This document shows positions 31,571-40,469 of a stretch of 48,183 nucleotides of DNA, piece by piece (the first letter of the stretch is position 1; each line of letters starts with the position of its first letter). Made by a program: the position numbers and the translations under genes. This stretch comes from a virus: positions 1 through 48,183 of the IMG/VR virus record IMGVR_UViG_3300042731_007346, one strand, 5' to 3'. The notes beneath the pieces are model-generated. The model was not told the origin of the DNA, did no database searches, and saw only the letters and a program-made list of their open reading frames with translations.

Positions 31571-32787
31571 GGTTCTTTTATCTCTCCTGTTGTATATACA
31601 GATGGCGGTTTCAATTTCAAAACGCCTGTTGATCCAGATGCGACATAATCAAGTTCTACTTGATTTATCAAAAATGTAAAGCCATTTTTTATTTCCAATT
31701 CCGGGGAAATAACGGTTATTGTTGTATTCGGTTTCCAAATTTTCCCGTTTTCATCAAAAATTGTATTAACTGGAAAACTTAAAGGCATCGAATCTGCAGC
31801 AACTTTATTTTTTCTCCATTCGGCCGCATTTTTCGCCTGACCTGGAATACTATCACCTGCCGAAAAAGTTAAAAATCTATTTATCGGTACCGCGTTGTCT
31901 GTAGCAGTTCCAGATTTTCTTGCCCTATTAGACCTGGAAGATGAGGCAATTGCTTTATAAAATTTAAATCTATTTCGACCGTTAAATTTTGCTAAATATT
32001 GATCGCTTATACCTGTCTCAACTCTAATTGTTCCAACAGGTTGACTATTAGTTTGTGCTTTTGTAATTAATAAATCTCCCCTAATTGTACAGGAAAGAAG
32101 ATAACCTCTCTGAATTGCTAATTTTTTTAAATGATCAAAAATTTTATCAGTTTGCTTCGCAGAAACTCTTGGAAATTTAATCTCCTGATAAACCATTTTT
32201 CTCCCCTGCACTGCCTCAAAAACTTCTACATCTGCATTATATTTTTTGATTACTTTTTGTGATTCATCAAAGGCTGTTTTTTGCAAAGAATTTAAAAATG
32301 TTTTATCTGCATCAAAACTTAATTCTTTTTCTTTAACACGGACATATCTTTCTACCGGTACAGATTGCCATTTATAAAGTTCAACTCCTGCATCAATTAA
32401 TACATTTATTCCGAATTTTTCACATTGTTGTTTACATCGTGCAAGAAGACCAATGTTATTTGCTTCATATGGATATACAACTGTCGAATCAATTATATCA
32501 GCTGTTTTGCTGAAAATTTCAAGATCTTTAGAAATCCCAGACTTTGAAAATTTTGGAGATACATTATATAATCTTCCCATCATCTGTAATTCATCATCAA
32601 TATATAATTCTGTATCCTGGTATCCATAGGCACGTAATGCCTCATCAATTTCTGTATCTTTGCCTGGCTCCCACGGGGTATTAACATTTAAAGCATCTGC
32701 CCCTGTGTCCATAGTTTTCAAAAATTTTGCGCTGTTAATTATTATTTCTTTTCCATTTATATATAATGTCCATTTTGGTTCAGGCAT
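31558..32787 (-). CDS. Baseplate hub, Mu gpP/gpD-like
   Basis: 409 aa. WTLYINGKEIIINSAKF, ELYIDDELQMMGRLYN and the C-terminal beta domains match Mu P (gp44-like) hub proteins, which form the central platform between tube and spike. Overlaps both neighbours by a few bases. Confidence 0.8.
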   Translation of the reverse strand: MPEPKWTLYINGKEIIINSAKFLKTMDTGADALNVNTPWEPGKDTEIDEALRAYGYQDTELYIDDELQMMGRLYNVSPKFSKSGISKDLEIFSKTADIIDSTVVYPYEANNIGLLARCKQQCEKFGINVLIDAGVELYKWQSVPVERYVRVKEKELSFDADKTFLNSLQKTAFDESQKVIKKYNADVEVFEAVQGRKMVYQEIKFPRVSAKQTDKIFDHLKKLAIQRGYLLSCTIRGDLLITKAQTNSQPVGTIRVETGISDQYLAKFNGRNRFKFYKAIASSSRSNRARKSGTATDNAVPINRFLTFSAGDSIPGQAKNAAEWRKNKVAADSMPLSFPVNTIFDENGKIWKPNTTITVISPELEIKNGFTFLINQVELDYVASGSTGVLKLKPPSVYTTGEIKEPWLE

Positions 32788-34048
32788 AGATTAATACCTC
32801 TCTGCCAGCCGGAAGAATTAAAATATCATTTCCGGATAAATTATTAGACTTTAAAAATAAATCATAATTTTCGTCATTTTCTCCCAGACTTCCATATTCT
32901 GTTACTGTGATTTCAATCGGAGATCGTGCCTTTTTTAAAGTGAATATTTTTTCTGAAGCTAAATTAAAAAATTGAGATAATAAATACCTAATAACTAAGG
33001 AATATATATTTACAAGAGATGTATATGTCTTTGTTTGTGAAAAATATTGGAAATCTATATCAAGTGTTGAATATAAAGTTTGGCTTTCTTCTATAGACAT
33101 CATTGTCTTATCGAAAAGAGTAATTAAATTATTGATTGCAGATATTACTTCGACACGGCTGGCAAATTCTGAAGTGATAACTATTTGAGCGATTACTATA
33201 AGCGGAACTGTAATCCCGAATTCCTGAGCATATAATTTATTTTTATTATCTTCTGATGCATCAACAGGAGTAAATGTTTCAATATCTTCCAGCATTTCCT
33301 TATATTTTGTAAATCTTGTAACAAAATCTGTACTAACTGCAACCGGAGCTATATTCATATCGATAATACTATTGCCGACATCATTTGTATCTGGATTGTC
33401 AATTCCGAAATTTGCGATTGCATTATTGTACGCTGCTTTTGCTGTATCATATGCGTCAGTTACAAGTGCAGATGTAGCGGAAAGCTCCTGTAAAAATATA
33501 TCATTTGACCCTGCTATTTTATTTATCATGTTCGCTACGGACTGAATTAAACTATATGCGTCAGTTCTGATCTGCTGTAAAACCAACAACGCATCACCAA
33601 ATCCATTTATAATTTGCGATAAAATAGAAGTTGCTAACTCTTCCGGACTTATTAATCTTTCTATATTTGCAGGCTCCAACCAATTTGTTGCAAATTCTGT
33701 ATAATTTCCATTTTCTACCGGGCTAATAACTTCAGTAACAGAAATCAATTGTAAAATTAACGGGCCTTTCGTGGGATGTATTACCTCCCATTGTCCTTCT
33801 TCATCACAAGCGTTGTAAAAATCCTCTGCTTCCCTATTATGGAAAATCCCATCAAAAAATATATTTAACGGATATGTTGTAGATTTTATTCCTAAATCCT
33901 GAGCAAAAGTTCCCTGAAATTTCGGAGGGTCAAATAAACCTAATTTTTTGTCCTTTGATCTTTCATTTTCTCTCCATAATGCATAAAATACACTCCCGGA
34001 AGGACTGGTTAATTTTATTTCTTCTCTTAATTCACTTTCCCAGCTCAT
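32780..34048 (-). CDS. Mu gpN-like tail protein (DNA circularisation N-terminal domain)
   Basis: 422 aa. The first 130 residues (SWESELREEIKLTSPSGSVF, NIFFDGIFHNREAEDFYNAC, WEVIHPTKGPLILQL) match the DNA_circ_N family, now known as a tail/baseplate ring protein. The remainder is helical. Located between tape measure and hub as in Mu. Confidence 0.82.
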   Translation of the reverse strand: MSWESELREEIKLTSPSGSVFYALWRENERSKDKKLGLFDPPKFQGTFAQDLGIKSTTYPLNIFFDGIFHNREAEDFYNACDEEGQWEVIHPTKGPLILQLISVTEVISPVENGNYTEFATNWLEPANIERLISPEELATSILSQIINGFGDALLVLQQIRTDAYSLIQSVANMINKIAGSNDIFLQELSATSALVTDAYDTAKAAYNNAIANFGIDNPDTNDVGNSIIDMNIAPVAVSTDFVTRFTKYKEMLEDIETFTPVDASEDNKNKLYAQEFGITVPLIVIAQIVITSEFASRVEVISAINNLITLFDKTMMSIEESQTLYSTLDIDFQYFSQTKTYTSLVNIYSLVIRYLLSQFFNLASEKIFTLKKARSPIEITVTEYGSLGENDENYDLFLKSNNLSGNDILILPAGREVLIYA

Positions 34049-35730
34049 TGCTGCCCTACCAGGTTCATATCTATATTATTGGCTCCCCTGGTTTTGCTAT
34101 TTACTGTTGTGCCTTTAGGTGCATTGCCTATATTTATGTTTCCCTCAAACTGAATTTTCCTGGATTCTGTTTCTGCCTGGTTTGGTGCGAATACATTTGT
34201 TGCTCCAACTGCCTCGTTCATAGACGCCTGTAATCCTGCTAATTTTTCGGCAGCAGCTTTAAATTTTGATCCTACACCGGGTAATTTTGAAGCAAGAGTA
34301 AACAATTTTGTAATTCCTGTAATTAAAAGATTAATTTGAAACAAAAGAACTGTAGATATTACACGACCTACTTTTTTAAAAGCCTGCCAAGCCATTTCGG
34401 AAAAAGCTACTAATTTATTTTTAGCATTTATGAAAAAATTAGCAATAGCCGACGCAAATTCAGAAATTTTTCCTGTTAGCCATGTCCATGCTGCACCAAT
34501 AATTTTTGGAATTGTAGCTAAAAATCCTATATATAATTTTACAATTTTAAATTTTTTAAATACTGAAATAAATTTTAAAAATACTTTTTTAATTTTGTTC
34601 CAGTTTTTGTAGATTAAATATCCTAATCCGATAAGAATACCTACCACAGCAATAATTTTTAAAACGATAAAAACAGCAGGATTTGCGGAAACTGCCGCAT
34701 TATATAGCCATTGTACAATTGTTAATCCTTTTATAGCTTTCCCGATTTTCATAATAAATCCGATAAATCCGGAACCCTGCAAAATTGCCTGTTTTGCTGC
34801 AACTGCCATTAATTGAATTTTATAGAGGGCAAAAAATCCTGTTAAAGCCAAAACATAAGGACCGATCTTCTTTAAAAATCCGATAAAAATAGGCAACGCA
34901 GTATTTATTTTTGGCAAAATCCAAACTGCGAAATCTAAAAACGCCATTTTTAAAGGTGCAATTTGTTTGCCTATTAATTCCATAGTATCGCCCATTTTAT
35001 TTTTAGTTACTATTTCCATTCCCTCATTTGTTTTAGCAAGTTCTGCGTTTGTGCCTCCATATTGACGCTCTATTAATTTTAACATTGCATTTTGAGCTCC
35101 TAACATGTTATTGGCTCTTACCATAGATTTGATTTGCATTTCTTCAGCTTTTGAAAAAGAAATTCCCACACGGCGCATTGCTCCCATTCCACGGATAGGA
35201 TCGTCCATTGCTTTTCCCATCATAATAGAGGTTGTCCTGACCTGTTCACCCGTTGCCTTAACTCCATATAATTTTGCAGTAACATCAAGAGCAGCTTTTT
35301 GCACTCTATCAAAATTTTGTTTTCCTATATTTCCAAAAGTTAATAATTGAGCAGTTGCGTTTTGCAATATTGTTTCATCTCCAAAAATTCCTACTTTTTG
35401 AGTATCAGCAGCCATTTTTTGAAAGTCTTTAGATGTTATTCCGATCGCATTATTAGTAGATTTTAATCCAGCTTCTACATTCGCGACAGCAGCTTGTTGT
35501 TTATTAAAAGCATCAATTGAAGCTTTTCCAAAACGCACAACTCCTGCAACACTAAAGGCCGGCATTAATCCACGCAATGGACCTAATAATCTTGAAGCAC
35601 CTCGGCGCATTCTTGCGAAAGCATTTAATCCAGCTCTTCCGAATTTATCAACACCAACTGTCATTTTGCGAAAAACAGGGCTTAAACTGTCACTACCCTT
35701 AAACGCTGTACCTACTGCAAATTCAGGCAT
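34045..35730 (-). CDS. Tape measure protein
   Basis: 561 aa. N-terminal coiled-coil and TMP core (QKMAADTQKVGIFGDETILQNATAQLLTFG...) followed by several hydrophobic helices (about 275-305, 345-380) typical of tape measures. It sets tail length; at about 0.15 nm per residue this suggests a short tail near 85 nm. Position after the frameshift chaperone is standard. Confidence 0.88.
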   Translation of the reverse strand: MPEFAVGTAFKGSDSLSPVFRKMTVGVDKFGRAGLNAFARMRRGASRLLGPLRGLMPAFSVAGVVRFGKASIDAFNKQQAAVANVEAGLKSTNNAIGITSKDFQKMAADTQKVGIFGDETILQNATAQLLTFGNIGKQNFDRVQKAALDVTAKLYGVKATGEQVRTTSIMMGKAMDDPIRGMGAMRRVGISFSKAEEMQIKSMVRANNMLGAQNAMLKLIERQYGGTNAELAKTNEGMEIVTKNKMGDTMELIGKQIAPLKMAFLDFAVWILPKINTALPIFIGFLKKIGPYVLALTGFFALYKIQLMAVAAKQAILQGSGFIGFIMKIGKAIKGLTIVQWLYNAAVSANPAVFIVLKIIAVVGILIGLGYLIYKNWNKIKKVFLKFISVFKKFKIVKLYIGFLATIPKIIGAAWTWLTGKISEFASAIANFFINAKNKLVAFSEMAWQAFKKVGRVISTVLLFQINLLITGITKLFTLASKLPGVGSKFKAAAEKLAGLQASMNEAVGATNVFAPNQAETESRKIQFEGNINIGNAPKGTTVNSKTRGANNIDMNLVGQQ

Positions 35731-36303
35731 TTTTTTTATTACCTTCTATTATTTTTTTCTCTTGTTTTGCCATTATTTCGTGCCATTTGTTCCATTCTTT
35801 CATCTCGGCAAAACGCAGCTTTTTGATTTCAGAAATTTGTTGTCTCCTATAAAACAAATTTCCCATCCATTGCCACATCTTGCCTACACTGACAGGAAAA
35901 TCATACCAAGAACTTCTACCAGAGATAAATCTACTCCCTTTAATTTTTTTATTGCAGCTTCTCCCAAATCGCATAGAGAACCCATAAGGGCGTAAGATTT
36001 TCCATAATAATCTTTTTCTTCTTTTCCGGCCATTGCAGATTTTGCAACTCCATCGATTTCTCTATAAGTTATTTTTGTGCCGGAATTTCTAGTTGTCTGT
36101 ATTATTTTTATTCCATCTTCCAGATTTATTTCAAGCCGTCCGAGTCTGATAGCCTTAACTAATCTTTCATATCCACCTTTAATCGCTCTTTTTAATTCCT
36201 TATCTTCAATCTCATCAATATCAATTTCATAATAATCGAACATTTTTTCTAATTGAATCCGTGCATTTTGAGAAGATACTTTGTATTTTTCTTTATCAAA
36301 CAT
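35723..36303 (-). CDS. Tail assembly chaperone GT fusion by -1 frameshift
   Basis: Ribosomes slipping back one base at A-AAA-AAA (minus strand, 35950-35944) leave the G frame after AAIKK and continue IKGSRFISGRSSWYDF ... to TGA at 35723, giving about 193 aa. The second frame has no start of its own, ends inside the tape measure start, and is the T domain (WYDFPVSVGKMWQWMGN). Same arrangement as lambda G/GT and Mu gp41/42. Confidence 0.8.
35884..36303 (-). CDS. Tail assembly chaperone G
   Basis: 139 aa unshifted product. Helical and acidic; it coats the tape measure during tail assembly. The slippery run lies about 20 codons before its stop at 35884. Upstream neighbour is a small membrane protein, an unusual insertion between tube and chaperone. 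Confidence 0.75.
   Translation of the reverse strand: MFDKEKYKVSSQNARIQLEKMFDYYEIDIDEIEDKELKRAIKGGYERLVKAIRLGRLEINLEDGIKIIQTTRNSGTKITYREIDGVAKSAMAGKEEKDYYGKSYALMGSLCDLGEAAIKKLKGVDLSLVEVLGMIFLSV
35944..35950 (-). promoter_or_regulatory. Slippery heptamer A-AAA-AAA for -1 frameshift
   Basis: On the minus strand GCA-ATA-AAA-AAA-TTA in the G frame gives the canonical X-XXY-YYZ slip site. The -1 frame is open from here to 35723 and encodes the T domain. Confidence 0.8.
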
Positions 36304-36304
36304 T

Positions 36305-36472
36305 TTATAATCCTTTTATAAAAATTTGTAATATTTTTAAAAATATTATTCCCACGCTAAAACCAAAAATTGCAGGGGGAATAATTTGTATAATTGGTAA
36401 ATATAAATCTACCAACCTTGTTACAAATAAACTTATAGCAGCAATGATAAAAAATATAATTATTGTTATCAT
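36305..36472 (-). CDS. Small two-pass membrane protein in tail operon
   Basis: 55 aa, two hydrophobic helices (2-18 and 26-52) with R/D between. SD AAAGGAT. Directly follows the glycosyltransferase gene. Pairing of a GT with a tiny membrane protein recalls flippase or anchor partners of phage glucosyltransferase clusters; a holin is the alternative. Confidence 0.6.
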   Translation of the reverse strand: MITIIIFFIIAAISLFVTRLVDLYLPIIQIIPPAIFGFSVGIIFLKILQIFIKGL

Positions 36473-36485
36473 TTTTTTATCCTTT

Positions 36486-37295
36486 TCATAAATTAAAAAT
36501 ATTTTTAACTGGTTTTTTCTCTTTAAAATTTGCCCAGTTTGTTATTTTCACTTTTCCTTCTTTTTCCAGTTTTTCAGCAAGATCATATTGCATATATTTT
36601 AATTCGCCTTGTTTTATCCAATTTTTTTTTTGTCCTTTCATAATCCTTGTCAAACCCAAAACAGGAATTTTGCTTTCAGGAGGAAAACTTTTCCTTTTAC
36701 TTTTTATCCCGCCTTTATCAATTTTACGTCCATGACCTTTTCCTTCCTGGGCCTTGCAGATCATTAAATTATCAATCCAATTTATCGGCAAAATTTTTGT
36801 GAGCTGTTTACTATAATTATGATCTCCATTTTTATGTCCCCACCATTTGGCCTTAAATCTATAGTCAGTATGCAAAAAGAAACATTCGGTCTGATAACTT
36901 TTTTGTTCTCCCCATTTTTTGGGGAAAATTGTTTTATTCCATCTTTGAACTCTACCAACGTTTATAAAATCTTTTTTAGAATTTTCGACAAGCCTTTCAA
37001 TTACATCTTCGCTTGCATATTCATCGTCATCATCTATAAAATGAAACCATCCAGTACCAGGGATTGCTTTTAATAATCTGTTATTATATAAATTATAGGT
37101 ACCGTTTCCATATTCGGGGCCATAAGCGGTGCCTCTGATAATGATATCGCCTGCAACATAATCATCACGGGGGTCGTCACTATGAACGATGGTAACAATA
37201 TTTTTATAAGTTTGATTTTTAATTGTCTCCATCATTCGCTTGAAAAATAACGGTCTCCCGCTTGTGCGAATCAATATGTATACAGGCAATATCAT
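36486..37295 (-). CDS. Glycosyltransferase-like protein in tail operon
   Basis: 269 aa. VYILIRTSGRPLFFKRMMETIKNQTYKNI is the GT2-type nucleotide-binding start and GWFHFIDDDDEYA the DxD metal site. The C-terminal third is basic and rich in W-x-W. Located between tail tube and tail chaperone, where late structural genes are expressed, so the likely acceptor is a virion protein such as tube, sheath or capsid. Distinct from the two early GT-like genes. Confidence 0.75.
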   Translation of the reverse strand: MILPVYILIRTSGRPLFFKRMMETIKNQTYKNIVTIVHSDDPRDDYVAGDIIIRGTAYGPEYGNGTYNLYNNRLLKAIPGTGWFHFIDDDDEYASEDVIERLVENSKKDFINVGRVQRWNKTIFPKKWGEQKSYQTECFFLHTDYRFKAKWWGHKNGDHNYSKQLTKILPINWIDNLMICKAQEGKGHGRKIDKGGIKSKRKSFPPESKIPVLGLTRIMKGQKKNWIKQGELKYMQYDLAEKLEKEGKVKITNWANFKEKKPVKNIFNL

Positions 37296-37304
37296 TCATA
37301 ATCC

Positions 37305-37688
37305 TTATGCCAAAAATTCTGTCCATGCGTCTTTGCATTTGTTAGGAATTATTACAATAGATGATCTATTCTCTTCAGTCTCTACATTCTCATAATTAAA
37401 TTCTCCAGCTGTTTTGAATACTGATCCATCTGCAAGTTCTACAGAAAATGTTTTCTCCGCAAGAGACTCAGCTTTTTTTTTCAATGCGACCATTTCTTCG
37501 GGAGTAGTCATTACGACAACTCCTTCCTGTGTAGGTACACGCCGAGTTTTTTTGAACACTGTGCGTCCAGTAGTCGCAACTCCTTCTGTTTCAAAACTTG
37601 AAATATTAAATGTAATATTTATATCAGCTGGCACATCGTATGTCACTCCGTCAATTGTTAATGATCTTATTGTTCCTGAGTTTGCCAT
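37305..37688 (-). CDS. Tail tube protein
   Basis: 127 aa from ATG 37688 (SD AGGAGGTG); ATG 37697 overlaps the sheath stop. GTIRSLTIDGVTYDVPADINI and FKKTRRVPTQEGVVV match Mu gpM-type tubes. Forms the inner tube inside the sheath; adjacent to the sheath gene as always in myoviruses. Confidence 0.88.
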   Translation of the reverse strand: MANSGTIRSLTIDGVTYDVPADINITFNISSFETEGVATTGRTVFKKTRRVPTQEGVVVMTTPEEMVALKKKAESLAEKTFSVELADGSVFKTAGEFNYENVETEENRSSIVIIPNKCKDAWTEFLA

Positions 37689-37689
37689 T

Positions 37690-39258
37690 TTATGCACCTC
37701 CTACAGATAAAATTGCAATTGAAGTATCAAGTTCTATAACGCTGTTAAAAATTCCGCCTTCACCTGAAATCAAATTTTTAAATGTTATATCAAAACCAGT
37801 TAGCCCAGGTCGCAAAGTTACTTTATCACCTTTTTGTAATTCTGATTTTGCAAAACTTGAATTATAAGCCCAGGCGTTTGCTGCAAATTGATCAGCTAGA
37901 ACTAAGAGATCATCTATAACAGAGTTTACATCTCTTGCTTTTTCTCGACTTGTTGGATTTGAAACCGCTGCAACATCTTCTACAATAGTAATCCCTTTCC
38001 ATTTTTCACGTTCAAAATTTGCTTTATAATTATAAATCATATTTTGAATAATTGAAATATTTCTCATAGATCGATATGCATTACTGGAAGGGGCAATTGT
38101 GGTTGGTCGATAAAAAGTTATAACATTTTGTAAATATACATTTCCATTTTTTACAAAAGTTGTCCCTACTCCGTTTCTAACTGCAAGATCCCGATTATCA
38201 TAATCATTTGTCCATCTATTTGCAGAATCTCCAGGATAAACTCCAACAAGAAGCTTATCTATATAACTTTCTTCTGCTCTTGTAGAATTTGTTACTGCCA
38301 TTATACCGCCCGCCTGTGCTGCAATTTCTGACGGATGATTAGGGCTTCCAGGAACACAAATAATTCCGTTTGTTCTATCATCTCGTCTTAATTCTGCTAC
38401 AGCAAGCGCAGCCGTAAGACCAGCAGCAAGAGGAGTAACATCTCCGGTCGGTGCCCGGAATGGTCTTCCAATTTCTTTTTTATAATTCCCTACAAAATCG
38501 TTTCCTTCTCCGTTATAAACACTTATTGCGTTCAAAGTTGCCGAATCCTGCCCATAACCATGAACTAAAACAGTAAAATTTTTCTCATTTTGAGCATCCC
38601 CTGTTCCCAAAGCATCCAAAGCATCCTGAATATCTGGGATCCCGGTTCCACCAGCCATATTTGTCACTACTGCACTAACTCCGGTAGGCAATGCCTCGCC
38701 TGCATTAAGATTAAAATTAATAGAAATATCATTGCCCCATTCTCCTCCGGATTTGCTTGTCAAAGTTACTACGCCGGCAGCATTCACAGCTGTAACCGGT
38801 AATTCTTCATCATCATTTATTGCATCTTGAATCGCCTCTCCAATATCGTCTGCCAAATCTCCGGATGCTACTGCAACAGCTACTCTATCGGCTGCAATAT
38901 ATAAGGCTATTGTTCCAGCAAGCACACCAGCACTTGCAGAAAAATCAATTTCACCTTCCGCTTGATCTGGGTCGCTACCCCCTTCCGCCTGCGGGATAAT
39001 CCATGTTTCTACATTACCGGGTGTAAAAGCAGCCCTTGCAAGTCTATGCAACATAAACCCATATCCAGTTTTACCTCCTACATCCGCAGCAGATAAAACC
39101 TGAATTGGAACATTTGGAGTAATATCTGTAAATGTCTCTTCATCATATGTTCCAATTATAATAGTTTTTTGCGGTACAACTTGAGCTTCTACCGCAAATT
39201 GAACATTTTTAACACTAACTTGATTTCCAGCCGCAAGACTGGACGGCACTATTCCCAT
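37690..39258 (-). CDS. Contractile tail sheath protein
   Basis: 522 aa. QVSVKNVQFAVEAQ with KTIIIGTYDE, RRDDRTNGIICVPGSPNHPSEIAAQ, and the C-terminal RSMRNISIIQNMIYNYKANFEREKWKG match Mu gpL-like sheaths. Size is normal. SD GGAGGAAAA. Defines the phage as a myovirus. Confidence 0.9.
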   Translation of the reverse strand: MGIVPSSLAAGNQVSVKNVQFAVEAQVVPQKTIIIGTYDEETFTDITPNVPIQVLSAADVGGKTGYGFMLHRLARAAFTPGNVETWIIPQAEGGSDPDQAEGEIDFSASAGVLAGTIALYIAADRVAVAVASGDLADDIGEAIQDAINDDEELPVTAVNAAGVVTLTSKSGGEWGNDISINFNLNAGEALPTGVSAVVTNMAGGTGIPDIQDALDALGTGDAQNEKNFTVLVHGYGQDSATLNAISVYNGEGNDFVGNYKKEIGRPFRAPTGDVTPLAAGLTAALAVAELRRDDRTNGIICVPGSPNHPSEIAAQAGGIMAVTNSTRAEESYIDKLLVGVYPGDSANRWTNDYDNRDLAVRNGVGTTFVKNGNVYLQNVITFYRPTTIAPSSNAYRSMRNISIIQNMIYNYKANFEREKWKGITIVEDVAAVSNPTSREKARDVNSVIDDLLVLADQFAANAWAYNSSFAKSELQKGDKVTLRPGLTGFDITFKNLISGEGGIFNSVIELDTSIAILSVGGA

Positions 39259-39270
39259 TTTTTTCCTCCT

Positions 39271-39909
39271 TTAAGAGTTTTCATTTTGAGTCAAAACTCC
39301 AACACCGTCTGTATCGTCAAGCGGTAGTGAAGAATCTATAATAACTTTTTCCGGCTCATTGCCAATATCTCCAGAAACATCCTCTATAACTCTACAAATA
39401 TATTTCATATTTGCTGTTTTTACGACCAAATCACCATATTCAAGCAGAGTATTTTTTTCTATTCGATCAATCCATCTACTGGAAATTTCTCCTTTCGGCA
39501 AAGCAAGTCCGGAATTTCTAGCATCCATTAAAATTTGATAAACTGCTTCTATCAATTCGTCAATATATCCGTCAGCAACTTCAGCGGCTTCTCTTATATT
39601 CGCCAGCGCATTTGCTTTTTGTAATGCAGTTGCAGTTGTAGAATCAAGAACACTTAAATCACCAGTAGCTTTTGCACTTGCGGACATATCAATCTCAATT
39701 GTTATATCGTGTTGCTTTTCACCATTAAATCTACCGCCAGATTTAGCAAAATCTCCGCCTGAATAATAAACCTGTACCAATCTATTTGTATCAATAATTT
39801 CATTAGCAGATTTTGATTGTCTTTGATATCCAACTACCCGGAAACGACTTTCCGCATTATCTCCAAGAAGATCTGTTAATGCCTGAACTGCGTTCCTAAA
39901 CATCATCAT
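39271..39909 (-). CDS. Tail terminator/completion-like protein
   Basis: 212 aa, at the place of Mu gp37-type or gpU-type proteins just before the sheath. Contains an alpha/beta N-terminus and a mid domain (HDITIEIDMSASAK). Would cap the tail and join it to the head. Family assignment by position. Confidence 0.55.
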   Translation of the reverse strand: MMMFRNAVQALTDLLGDNAESRFRVVGYQRQSKSANEIIDTNRLVQVYYSGGDFAKSGGRFNGEKQHDITIEIDMSASAKATGDLSVLDSTTATALQKANALANIREAAEVADGYIDELIEAVYQILMDARNSGLALPKGEISSRWIDRIEKNTLLEYGDLVVKTANMKYICRVIEDVSGDIGNEPEKVIIDSSLPLDDTDGVGVLTQNENS

Positions 39910-40319
39910 GATACTGGCCCCGTAGTTGATTTTATTCTTTGCGGATATATTTTTAAAAATCCTATATCTGCTCCGTCCTCAATTGCCCTGGTCGGAGTGA
40001 AAATAAAATCCTTTTTTTCTGCACCAATAACCGGAGAAATTGGCATTTTTATATGCCAGGTTTCCCCCGATTTTGGAACTATATTTAAACTCGAAATTCT
40101 TAAAGAAATAACAGGCTCATTAACAACAATAATTTCACCCGTTTCTGGATTTTCTCTACGTGTATAATATAATACCTGACCACCTAATTTTTTATCAGGA
40201 TCATTTTTGCTATAAATTTGAGTTTCCCCATTCGGCGCTGTTAATTCAACTTCAATTTTAAATTCGCCTTCGAGGCTATCAGCCAGGTCTTTTTCTATTG
40301 CAGCACGCAAATTTTCCAT
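39906..40319 (-). CDS. Head-tail joining protein, gpFII-like by position
   Basis: 137 aa, beta-rich (GQVLYYTRRENPETGEIIVVNEPVISLRISSL, GETWHIKMPISP). Size, composition and place between capsid and tail terminator fit the lambda FII / Gifsy-2 gp-type stopper family. ATGA overlap with the terminator gene. Confidence 0.6.
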   Translation of the reverse strand: MENLRAAIEKDLADSLEGEFKIEVELTAPNGETQIYSKNDPDKKLGGQVLYYTRRENPETGEIIVVNEPVISLRISSLNIVPKSGETWHIKMPISPVIGAEKKDFIFTPTRAIEDGADIGFLKIYPQRIKSTTGPVS

Positions 40320-40469
40320 TTATTTCTTTTTTTTCTTCCTTGATAAACTTTTTTTATCTCTTTTTTTAAATTGAACATCTTCAATTCGCAGATGAGGCGG
40401 TATTACCTCACCTGCTACGAATTTCCGAGATCCAACATATAAAATTTTGCCTTTCGGAACTACTATCAT
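40320..40469 (-). CDS. Small basic head-region protein
   Basis: 49 aa: beta-like first half (IVVPKGKILYVGSRKFVAGEVIPP), then a run of lysine and arginine. ATGA overlap with the capsid gene and immediate TAA-ATG junction with the next, so surely translated with them. Possibly a connector accessory; not recognised. Confidence 0.6.
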   Translation of the reverse strand: MIVVPKGKILYVGSRKFVAGEVIPPHLRIEDVQFKKRDKKSLSRKKKKK

